From an uncultured Collinsella sp. (GTDB taxonomy: Bacteria > Actinomycetota > Coriobacteriia > Coriobacteriales > Coriobacteriaceae): a DNA stretch of 5,197 nucleotides. The position numbers and the translations under genes are program-made. Where the stretch lies: positions 1-5,197 of the forward strand of contig USHS01000123.1 of assembly GCA_900554585.1 (NCBI GenBank). The letters are read 5' to 3'. Within the stretch, counting starts at the first letter, position 1. Every line of letters begins with the position of its first letter. Below, piece after piece: positions 1 through 5,197 of this stretch. The notes below the pieces were generated by a model that saw nothing but the letters and a program-made list of their open reading frames with translations, had not been told where the DNA came from and made no database searches.

Positions 1-10
1 GTTCCATCAT
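1..10 (-). CDS. Start of the next opp-operon gene (probably ATPase OppD), cut by window edge
   Basis: Only the first ten bases are visible. An ATG at 10-8 overlaps the TGA stop of oppC (9-7) in an ATGA arrangement typical of translational coupling. A very strong purine-rich ribosome binding site (GGGAGGAGGAG, 24-14) lies just upstream inside the oppC coding sequence. A second in-frame ATG follows immediately (7-5), so the product begins Met-Met-Glu or Met-Glu. In opp/dpp operons the gene after oppC is usually the ATP-binding subunit oppD. That identity is inferred from gene order alone, because no coding sequence of the product can be read. Confidence 0.6.
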
Positions 11-951
11 TTTCTCCTCCTCCCTGCAGTGCGCGGATCCAGATAATCCCGCAGACCGTCACCCAGCAGGGTGAAGGCGAGCACCGTCGAGAGAATTGCC
101 AGACCGGGCATGATCATCATCCAGGGAGCGGTCAGAAGATACTGCTGACCGTCCTGAATCATGGAGCCCCACGAAGGCGTAGGCGGAATAACGCCCATGC
201 CGAGGAAGGACAGAGCGGACTCGGTCAGAATGGCGCCACCAATGTTCATGGTCGCGTAGACCACGATGGAGGCGACGGAGTTCGGGAAGATGTGACGCAC
301 GACGATACGAGCATCAGATGCACCCATCGCGCGCGCTGCATCAACATAGTCGTTTTCCTTGACCGTCAAGATTGCAGAGCGGAAGACGCGCGCAATCGAA
401 GGCCAGCCAAGAATGCCGATGGCGATAAAGACGTTCTGAAGACCACGGCCGATAACGGCGATCATGGCGACAACGAACAGCACGTACGGGAACGCCAGGA
501 AGATGTCCGCACAGCGCATGATGATCGTATCCCAAATGCCGCCGTAGAAACCGGCCAGGGCGCCCATGACCAGGCCGATCAATGTGGAGATGGCGGTGGC
601 CATGATACCGACAGAAAGCGAAACGCGTGCACCGTAGATAACGCGGACGAGAATGTCGCGACCGAGGGCATCGGTGCCAAACGGGTGCTCGGCACACGGA
701 GCCAGTAGCGATGTCTCGGCCATGGTGGTCGAATCGGAAGCCGTCGGCGAACCGAGCCAGGGCTTAGCCCACAGATCTGCGGTCAGGGCAACCACAACGA
801 CAATGATGATCCAGCAGACACCGATAACGGCGAGCTTGTTCTTACGAAGACGCTTAAAAGCGTCGCCCCACAGCGTGCGGGACTTGGCGGGAGCAGATGC
901 GACCTTGGTGGCGGTAGCCTGCTCCTGAGACTGAGAATCAGTTTCCTGCAT
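7..951 (-). CDS. oppC: Oligopeptide/dipeptide ABC transporter permease OppC (DppC-like)
   Basis: This is the second transmembrane subunit of a peptide ABC importer, pairing with OppB to form the channel. The 314-residue length is normal for the family. A hydrophilic Gln/Ser/Ala-rich cytoplasmic N-terminus (1-38) precedes the first membrane segment (about 41-61) and an extracellular loop. The OppC/DppC hallmark HPFGTDALGRDIL is at 89-101. Further membrane segments are near 110-135, 155-182, 227-250 and 277-297. The EAA loop that contacts the ATPase is at about 204-223 (DAARAMGAS ... HIFPN). The start at 951 is set by an AAGGGAGGT ribosome binding site that includes the oppB stop codon, leaving 14 bp between the genes. 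The 3' end overlaps the next gene by ATGA. Peptide specificity (Opp or Dpp) cannot be told from the sequence. Confidence 0.95.
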   Translation of the reverse strand: MQETDSQSQEQATATKVASAPAKSRTLWGDAFKRLRKNKLAVIGVCWIIIVVVVALTADLWAKPWLGSPTASDSTTMAETSLLAPCAEHPFGTDALGRDILVRVIYGARVSLSVGIMATAISTLIGLVMGALAGFYGGIWDTIIMRCADIFLAFPYVLFVVAMIAVIGRGLQNVFIAIGILGWPSIARVFRSAILTVKENDYVDAARAMGASDARIVVRHIFPNSVASIVVYATMNIGGAILTESALSFLGMGVIPPTPSWGSMIQDGQQYLLTAPWMMIMPGLAILSTVLAFTLLGDGLRDYLDPRTAGRRRK

Positions 952-965
952 GAGACGTACCTCCC

Positions 966-2003
966 TTAGGCCTTATCCGACGGACCGCCAAGGCGGATGC
1001 GCGGGTCGAGGAATGCATAGCTAATGTCGACGAGCAGGTTGATCACCATGACGACGACAACGATGAGCGTAACGCCGCCCATAACGATGGGCCAGTCACG
1101 CATGCTAATGGCGCGATAGACCTCATAGCCGATACCGGGCCAGTTGAAGACCGTCTCGGTCAGGATGGCGCCCGAAAGCATGCCGCCAAAGTCGACACCA
1201 ATATAGGTAACGACGGGGATGAGTGCATTCTTAAGCGCATGCTTGACGATGATCGCACGATTGGAGAGACCCTTGGCCTTTGCCGTACGGATGTAATCCT
1301 GGTTCATGACGTCAAGCAGCTGCGAGCGCATAATGCGCGCAGCATAAGCGGTCGAAACCGAAGCCAGCGTAATGGTCGGAAGCACATAGTGCATCCAATC
1401 CTGATACTGAGAGCTGGAACCGCCGGCACCCGAGATCGGCATGGAGATTGCACCGCCCGTGGCGTCCTTGAGGATGACGCCAAAGAACAGCTGCAGCAAC
1501 ATACCGAGCCAGAAGGCCGGGACCGCAACGAGGATCGACGTGGTGAGCGTTACCAAAATATCCCAGAAGGAATAACGCTTTACCGCCGAAATGATACCCG
1601 CACCGATACCCATAATTGCCTCGAGCACGATGGCGCACGCGGCAAGTTTGACCGTATACGGATACTTCTGGGCAAAGATTTCCGTAACCGGCAGCTTGCG
1701 CTGATACGAATTGCCCAGATCGCCATGAAGCAGGCCGTTCATGTAATACAAGTAACGGTCCACGAGCGACGTTTGAACGGGGTCGCCGTTCTCGTCAAGG
1801 ATCGCGTTGCCGTCCTCGTCCGTCTGGACCAGGTGATAGCGGACGCGAAGCTGAAGCTCCACCTCGGGGGACAGAGCCTTGTCTCCACCGATCAGCTTGA
1901 TCGGATCTCCCGGCACGATATTCTGGAGGGCGAACAGAATCAGCGTAACGCCCAAAAACACCGGGATGAACTGAAGCACACGTTTAACGATGTACTTACC
2001 CAT
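966..2003 (-). CDS. oppB: Oligopeptide/dipeptide ABC transporter permease OppB (DppB-like)
   Basis: This is the first permease subunit of the importer. It starts with the usual OppB N-terminus (KRVLQFIPVFLGVTLILF, residues 7-24, membrane segment 1), followed by the conserved PGDP at 31-34. Other membrane segments lie at about 118-140, 148-178, 207-225, 262-283 and 306-331. The EAA loop is at about 236-264 (DYIRTAKAKGLS ... HALKNALIP), then the family motif ETVFNWPGIG at 283-292 and the terminal FLDPR at 331-335. At 345 residues it is somewhat longer than a minimal OppB. The extra length includes an acidic Asp/Asn/Gly stretch at about 61-78 in the first extracellular loop, where many homologues go straight from the post-PGDP helix to the GDLG motif (here 94-97). 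The start at 2003 has a GGGGAG ribosome binding site five bases upstream. Confidence 0.95.
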   Translation of the reverse strand: MGKYIVKRVLQFIPVFLGVTLILFALQNIVPGDPIKLIGGDKALSPEVELQLRVRYHLVQTDEDGNAILDENGDPVQTSLVDRYLYYMNGLLHGDLGNSYQRKLPVTEIFAQKYPYTVKLAACAIVLEAIMGIGAGIISAVKRYSFWDILVTLTTSILVAVPAFWLGMLLQLFFGVILKDATGGAISMPISGAGGSSSQYQDWMHYVLPTITLASVSTAYAARIMRSQLLDVMNQDYIRTAKAKGLSNRAIIVKHALKNALIPVVTYIGVDFGGMLSGAILTETVFNWPGIGYEVYRAISMRDWPIVMGGVTLIVVVVMVINLLVDISYAFLDPRIRLGGPSDKA

Positions 2004-2007
2004 ACCA

Positions 2008-2022
2008 CTCCCCTATCTAGGG
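2008..2022 (-). promoter_or_regulatory. oppB ribosome binding site within a short palindrome
   Basis: On the minus strand the sequence CCCTAGATAGGGGAG directly precedes oppB. CCCT can pair with AGGG across a four-base loop (2011-2022), and AGGG is part of the ribosome binding site. The hairpin is short and would be weak alone. A second CTCCC further upstream (2099-2095) could also pair with the same site. Pairing is seen in the sequence; any effect on oppB translation is inference. Confidence 0.35.
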
Positions 2023-2030
2023 ATTAACCT

Positions 2031-2063
2031 AAATGGGATGCCGATCGCCAGACCGGCATCCCA
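2031..2063 (-). terminator. Hairpin in oppA-oppB spacer, probable partial terminator or mRNA stabiliser
   Basis: A perfect 10-bp inverted repeat (TGGGATGCCG, 2034-2043, with its complement at 2054-2063) can be extended inward by two pairs after one mismatch, leaving a four-base loop. On the minus strand it is followed only by TTT and then AGGTTA, so the U-tract is weak. Placed after the binding-protein gene and before the permease genes, it fits the known design in which such hairpins reduce read-through or protect the upstream mRNA, giving more binding protein than permease. The hairpin is directly visible; the partial-termination role is inferred. Confidence 0.65.
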
Positions 2064-2159
2064 AAATTACCATCAGCCAGTTTACCCCAGGTTAGGGAGA
2101 ACTGTATGTTTCCCATGAGGTCTACGTAAATACTTGACCCTCACGGAAGCTGCAAACTC

Positions 2160-3836
2160 TTAGGCGAGCTCAGCGGTACCCAGATCGGCGTGCTTCTGCG
2201 GATCGACATAGAGGTGCTTAATGCGATCGGAGCCGGCGATGGTGTGCGTGTAGAACATAATCGGGATGACCGGGCAGTCGGCAGCGACCATTGCGTCGGC
2301 CTCCTGCATCTTAGCGACGCGCTCCTCGTCGTCAACAATAGTACGAGCCTCGTCGACCTTGGCGTCGAACTCGGGGTTGTTGTAACCGGAGCGGTTGTCG
2401 CCACCGAGGGAGTCGGAGTGGAACAGCGGATACAGGAAGTTGTCCATGATCGGGTAGTCGGCAATCCAACCCAGACGACCGAACTGATAGTTAAAGTTCT
2501 GATACTGCTCGAGCAGGGCAGACCACTCAGGGGTATCGGAGACAGCGGTAACGCCAACCTTGGCGAGGTCACCGATGATGGACTCCATGATCTCCTTGTG
2601 ACCGCCGTCCTGGTTGTAGGACAGGGTCACGCTAATGCCACGATCCCCGTTAGCGCCAGCGGGAGCAACCTTGTCGAGGTACTCGTTAGCCTTGTCGACA
2701 TCGTAGGCGCAGAACTCCCATGCGCCCTCCTTGTAGCCATCGATGCCCGGAGGAACAATGCCGTCGGCAGGAGTACGGGTACCCTTGAAGATGGTCTTGC
2801 AGATGGCCTCACGGTTGATGGCCAGGGAGATACCCCTGCGCAGGTCGGCGTTGCTGAACGGCTCGGCCGTGGTGTTGCAGGTCAGATAGTACGTGGAAGG
2901 CTCGGCGCCGAGCAGCATGCGCTCGCCGTCACCCATGGTGTAGCCGTCCTTGGACACGCCGCGATCCTTCTTGGCGGCATCAATCTGAGCGACGGGAACG
3001 TCGCAGACATCGAGGTTACCGGCCTGGAACTCCTTGTAAGCGGTCTCCATGTCCTTGATGACCTGGAAGTGGATGCCATCGATCTTGGCCTTGTCGCCAT
3101 AGTAATCGTCGAACTTCTTGACGTTGATCTCCTGGCCATCCTCCCACTTGCCGTCCATCATGAACGGGCCGTTACCGACCGGGGCGAGGTAGAAGCTCTT
3201 GACATCGGACTCGGCGCACTCGGGAACCGGGGCCAGAGCCGGGTGAGAGGCGACGAAGGGGAAGTCGGCGTAAGCGGAAGCCAGCTTGACGACGAGGGTC
3301 TCATCGTCGGGGCAGGTAACACCGCTGAGCTCGGTAGCGTTACCGGCAAGCAGATCGTCATAGCCCTCGACCATGGAGAGGTGATAGGAGACCTCGGAAG
3401 GGCCGTACTCGGTAGCGACAGCCGACTTGGTGTTGACCAGACGCTCCCAACCGAGCTTGAAGGACTTGGAGGTAACGTCGTCACCGTTGTGGAACTTGGC
3501 CTTCTTGATCTTGAAGGTGAACTCGGTGGCGTCGTCGTTGGCCTCGAAGGACTCGCAAGCCAGCGGAACGATCTCGCCCTTCTCGGCGTCATAAGAGGTC
3601 AGAGCATCAAAGAGCTGGTACTCGACCTGAGTGCCCTGGTCCTCCTGGACATTGTAGGGGTCGATGCAGACCGGGTTGTTGATGTAGAAGTTCAGCTTCG
3701 AACCGGACTCAGAACCGGAAGCGTCGCCGCCCTTCTTGCCGCATGCGGCAAGAAAAGCCATGGAGCTCGCAGCAAGGGTACCGCCGACAAAGGCGCGACG
3801 ACCCATAACGGGCTGGTGGAACATAGAATCAGCCAT
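2160..3836 (-). CDS. oppA: Peptide ABC transporter substrate-binding lipoprotein OppA (SBP family 5)
   Basis: This is the extracellular peptide receptor that delivers substrate to OppBC. The 558-residue length is usual for the family. The chosen start (3836) has AAGGAGG five bases upstream; an earlier in-frame ATG at 3884 has no ribosome binding site. The N-terminus carries a twin-arginine motif (GRRAFVG, 12-18), a mildly hydrophobic stretch and a lipobox LAAC with the lipidated Cys at 32, then a Gly/Ser linker (33-46). Family 5 features include the FHNGDDVTSKSFKLGWERL block (115-133), VGNGPF (220-225), LRRGISLAINRE (332-343) and a GWIADYP..DNFL block (456-468). The mature part has nine further cysteines (57, 94, 175, 207, 278, 320, 346, 376, 521). 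It is the first gene of the operon, with its own candidate promoter. Substrate (oligopeptide, dipeptide or other) cannot be fixed from the sequence. Confidence 0.93.
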   Translation of the reverse strand: MADSMFHQPVMGRRAFVGGTLAASSMAFLAACGKKGGDASGSESGSKLNFYINNPVCIDPYNVQEDQGTQVEYQLFDALTSYDAEKGEIVPLACESFEANDDATEFTFKIKKAKFHNGDDVTSKSFKLGWERLVNTKSAVATEYGPSEVSYHLSMVEGYDDLLAGNATELSGVTCPDDETLVVKLASAYADFPFVASHPALAPVPECAESDVKSFYLAPVGNGPFMMDGKWEDGQEINVKKFDDYYGDKAKIDGIHFQVIKDMETAYKEFQAGNLDVCDVPVAQIDAAKKDRGVSKDGYTMGDGERMLLGAEPSTYYLTCNTTAEPFSNADLRRGISLAINREAICKTIFKGTRTPADGIVPPGIDGYKEGAWEFCAYDVDKANEYLDKVAPAGANGDRGISVTLSYNQDGGHKEIMESIIGDLAKVGVTAVSDTPEWSALLEQYQNFNYQFGRLGWIADYPIMDNFLYPLFHSDSLGGDNRSGYNNPEFDAKVDEARTIVDDEERVAKMQEADAMVAADCPVIPIMFYTHTIAGSDRIKHLYVDPQKHADLGTAELA

Positions 3837-3868
3837 GCCATCCTCCTTATGAGATAGGACAAAGAAAT

Positions 3869-3906
3869 GTTCAGTCGGACACATGTCGAGACAATCCGAT
3901 CCGAAC
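3869..3906. repeat. Imperfect inverted repeat in the oppA leader
   Basis: GTTC and TCGGA at 3869-3879 are complementary to TCCGA and GAAC at 3895-3906, with small unpaired bases between the two blocks and a loop of about 15 bases. It lies in the untranslated leader 33-70 bases before the oppA start. It could form an mRNA hairpin or be a protein site, or be chance. No riboswitch or T-box motif was recognised here. Confidence 0.3.
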
Positions 3907-3977
3907 CATCAAAACGCCGCCCGTTGCTATGGCTGGATATGCACAACGAACCAACGTTTCGCAATACATTAGCGCAT

Positions 3978-4009
3978 TTTATACACGATTTGGGGCTAAT
4001 TCCCGTCAA
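3978..4009 (-). promoter_or_regulatory. Candidate promoter of the opp operon
   Basis: On the minus strand a TTGACG (4009-4004, five of six consensus -35 bases) is followed by an AT-rich TGTATAAAAT. The -10 hexamer could be TGTATA (3985-3980, 18-bp spacing) or TATAAA (3983-3978, 20-bp spacing). It is the best sigma-70-type match between the secG terminator and oppA. Transcription would start near 3970, giving a leader of about 130 nt. The assignment rests on motif reading only. Confidence 0.5.
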
Positions 4010-4021
4010 CGGTCGAGAATT
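3998..4021. repeat. Dyad overlapping the -35 element, possible operator
   Basis: Outer arms AATTC (3998-4002) and GAATT (4017-4021) enclose a near-palindrome CCGTCAACGG (4003-4012) that contains the -35 hexamer. The two symmetries are offset by four bases, so this is not one clean palindrome. The position over the -35 element would suit a repressor, but no known binding motif is recognised. Confidence 0.25.
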
Positions 4022-4073
4022 TCTTTAGTTGGGCGAAGTATGTGGGGATATTTTGGCTCTGTTACAAATATGT

Positions 4074-4108
4074 AAACAAAAAGGGTCCCGCACTTGCAGA
4101 ACCCTTTT
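4074..4108 (-). terminator. Intrinsic terminator downstream of secG
   Basis: A perfect 8-bp stem (AAAAGGGT at 4079-4086 with ACCCTTTT at 4101-4108) encloses a 14-base loop. On the minus strand it continues into TTTTTGTTT, a good U-tract. It lies 22 bases beyond the secG stop codon and separates secG from the opp operon promoter. Confidence 0.85.
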
Positions 4109-4130
4109 CAAGTATTTATGTGGCTCGTGC

Positions 4131-4385
4131 TTAGTAGCCGACGATACCCTGCGGGAAGAAGAACATGCACAGGACGACACACACGGCAAAAACGACGGCC
4201 ATAATTACCGTCAGGCGATCGAGGTTCTGCTCCATGACGCCCGTGGCAGAGCTGGAGTTATACAGCGAGCTAGCGATCATATCCGAAACGCCGGTGCCCT
4301 TACCGGAATGCATCAGGACGAGAATCGTCAGCGCCACGGCAGAGACAGCCCAAACGACAAACAGAAGAATCTGGAACGGACCCAT
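4131..4385 (-). CDS. secG: Preprotein translocase subunit SecG
   Basis: SecG is the small auxiliary subunit of the SecYEG channel and assists protein export across the cytoplasmic membrane. The 84-residue product has the family layout: membrane segment 1 (about 4-25), a short loop with the conserved LMHSGKGTGVSDM block (24-36), a Ser-rich stretch, the EQNLDRLTV motif (52-60) and membrane segment 2 (about 57-77). Length is typical. The start at 4385 has an AAGGAG ribosome binding site seven bases upstream. It lies between two terminators (after gpmI and after itself), so it is probably transcribed as its own unit from the 4386-4480 spacer, although no convincing promoter was seen there. Its position downstream of a glycolytic gene is common in Gram-positive genomes. 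Confidence 0.95.
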   Translation of the reverse strand: MGPFQILLFVVWAVSAVALTILVLMHSGKGTGVSDMIASSLYNSSSATGVMEQNLDRLTVIMAVVFAVCVVLCMFFFPQGIVGY

Positions 4386-4482
4386 AGATAAGCTCCTTAA
4401 TAGAACAATTCAAACTCCAGTACTGTACCACAACCCCCAGCACTCCCCCATCAGCCATTTGGTGACGAGGTAGAAATAGCGC

Positions 4483-4518
4483 AAAAAAGAGGGTTGTCCG
4501 GTTGTGGACAACCCCCTT
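4483..4518 (-). terminator. Intrinsic terminator downstream of gpmI
   Basis: A perfect 9-bp GC-rich stem (GGGTTGTCC at 4491-4499 with GGACAACCC at 4506-4514) has a 6-base loop and can be extended by three pairs past one mismatch. On the minus strand it is followed by TCTTTTTT, a strong U-tract. It ends the gpmI transcript about 26 bases after the stop codon. Confidence 0.9.
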
Positions 4519-4520
4519 AC

Positions 4521-4543
4521 TAGAAAACGGTATTTGTTTTCTA
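4521..4543. repeat. AT-rich inverted repeat abutting the gpmI stop codon
   Basis: TAGAAAAC (4521-4528) and GTTTTCTA (4536-4543) are perfect 8-bp complements around a 7-base spacer. The right arm touches the gpmI TAA stop (4546-4544), producing tandem stops TAA TAG on the minus strand. It sits directly before the GC-rich terminator, so the transcript would end in two consecutive hairpins. Confidence 0.7.
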
Positions 4544-5197
4544 TTAGGCCTCGGTGGCGAGTACGCGACCCGTCATCTCGGCGGAAGGCTCAATACCAGC
4601 CATGGTGAGCATGGTCGGAGCGATATCGGAAAGACGGCCGTCCTCGATACCGGTGAGCTGTGCCTTCTCATCAACGATGATGAACGGCACGCGGTTGGTG
4701 GTGTGAGCCGTGAACGGATGCTTGGAACCGTCGGAAGCAACGTCAAACATGTGATCGGCGTTGCCGTGATCGGCGGTAATCAGCGCAAAGCCGCCCTTAG
4801 CGAGAATCGCCGGGACAACCTTGGACAGGGCATCGTCAACAGCCTCGACGGCCTTAACGGCAGCGTCGAAGACACCGGTGTGACCAACCATGTCGCAGTT
4901 TGCGAAGTTCACGATGTAGAAATCAGCGCGATCCTCGTTGATGGCGGCGACAAGCTTCTCGGTAACCTCGGGAGCGCTCATCTCAGGTTGCAGGTCGTAG
5001 GTAGCGACCTTGGGAGAAGCGACGAGCACGCGCTCCTCGCCCTCCTTGGGCTCCTCGATGCCGCCGTTGAGGAAGAACGTCACGTGGGCGTACTTCTCGG
5101 TCTCGGCGGTGTGCAGCTGCTTCAGGCCATTGGCGGCGATAACGTCGGCCAGGACGTTCTCGGGGAACGTCTTGGGGAAGGCGACCTCGACGTCAAA
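4544..5197 (-). CDS. gpmI: 2,3-bisphosphoglycerate-independent phosphoglycerate mutase, C-terminal part
   Basis: This cytoplasmic glycolytic enzyme interconverts 3-phosphoglycerate and 2-phosphoglycerate using two Mn ions and no bisphosphoglycerate cofactor. The frame is open to the window edge, so the gene is cut. 217 residues of a family length near 510 are visible, covering the end of the transferase domain and the C-terminal half of the phosphatase domain. Signature blocks (residue numbers in the visible part) are [15 protein letters not shown] (32-46, with the active-site Lys), [12 protein letters not shown] (metal-binding Asp and His), ITADHGNAD (metal-binding Asp-His pair) and AHTTNRVPF (metal-binding His). 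All expected catalytic residues of this portion are present. The GTG at 5083 is an internal Val codon of the conserved HVTFF motif, not a start. A terminator follows the gene. Confidence 0.96.
   Translation of the reverse strand, partial: FDVEVAFPKTFPENVLADVIAANGLKQLHTAETEKYAHVTFFLNGGIEEPKEGEERVLVASPKVATYDLQPEMSAPEVTEKLVAAINEDRADFYIVNFANCDMVGHTGVFDAAVKAVEAVDDALSKVVPAILAKGGFALITADHGNADHMFDVASDGSKHPFTAHTTNRVPFIIVDEKAQLTGIEDGRLSDIAPTMLTMAGIEPSAEMTGRVLATEA

Noticed and set aside
1239..2027. A 262-codon open frame on the plus strand opposite oppB
   Set aside because: It is antisense to a clear permease gene and rich in Arg, His and Asp, as expected from reading membrane-protein codons backwards. 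No family resemblance was seen.
2190..3857. A 555-codon open frame on the plus strand opposite oppA
   Set aside because: It is a mirror of the high-GC codon bias of oppA. Its translation is low-complexity Val/Leu/Asp/Gly-rich with no recognisable domain, while oppA has clear family motifs.
3837..3884. Alternative upstream ATG start for oppA at 3884
   Set aside because: There is no ribosome binding site before it, it would add a charged extension in front of the signal peptide, and it would place the strong AAGGAGG inside the coding region.
4029..4473. Plus-strand open frames of 120 and 102 codons over secG
   Set aside because: They run across the secG gene and its terminator, have no family features, and secG on the minus strand explains the region.
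4386..4480. Possible secG promoter around TACAGT on the minus strand
   Set aside because: Only four of six -10 bases match, and no acceptable -35 hexamer lies at proper spacing, so it was not listed as a feature.
5081..5083. GTG at 5083 as the start of a separate short gene
   Set aside because: The frame continues upstream to the window edge with conserved gpmI sequence, and this codon is the Val of the [11 protein letters not shown] motif.
1..5197. Mobile element, CRISPR array, tRNA or defence system
   Set aside because: No direct-repeat arrays, transposase or integrase motifs, tRNA-like folds or abrupt change of codon use were seen. The genes are core metabolism, secretion and peptide uptake.

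Overview
The window looks like an ordinary chromosomal segment of a high-GC Gram-positive bacterium, most likely of class Coriobacteriia (Collinsella-like). This is inferred from the strong codon bias towards G/C-ending codons, strong AGGAGG-type ribosome binding sites, the style of the SecG sequence, and a lipoprotein signal with a twin-arginine motif. It was not confirmed by any search. All real genes lie on the minus strand, so the window is best read from high to low coordinates.

Right end (5197 to about 4480): the last 217 codons of gpmI, the cofactor-independent phosphoglycerate mutase of glycolysis. An AT-rich inverted repeat directly abuts its stop codon, and a strong intrinsic terminator follows. 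Next (4385 to about 4074) comes secG, the small membrane subunit of the SecYEG translocon, with its own terminator. secG beside late-glycolysis genes is a familiar arrangement in Gram-positive bacteria.

Between secG and oppA (3837-4130) there is no gene. This stretch holds the secG terminator, a candidate promoter with a dyad over its -35 element, and a leader of about 130 nt containing an imperfect inverted repeat.

Left part (3836 to 1): an oligopeptide/dipeptide ABC importer operon in the order oppA (substrate-binding lipoprotein), oppB and oppC (the two permeases), then the first bases of a further gene, presumably the ATPase oppD. oppA is separated from oppB by a 156-bp structured spacer with a terminator-like hairpin. 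This probably lets the binding protein be made in excess over the membrane subunits. oppB and oppC are 14 bp apart, and oppC overlaps the next gene by an ATGA. OppA captures peptides outside the membrane, OppB/OppC form the pore, and the ATPases encoded beyond the left edge would drive uptake.

I found no mobile element, CRISPR array, RNA gene or clear novel system. The items worth a second look are the OppA signal peptide (Tat-like lipobox) and its cysteine content, an acidic insertion in OppB, the structured oppA-oppB spacer, and the tandem hairpins behind gpmI.
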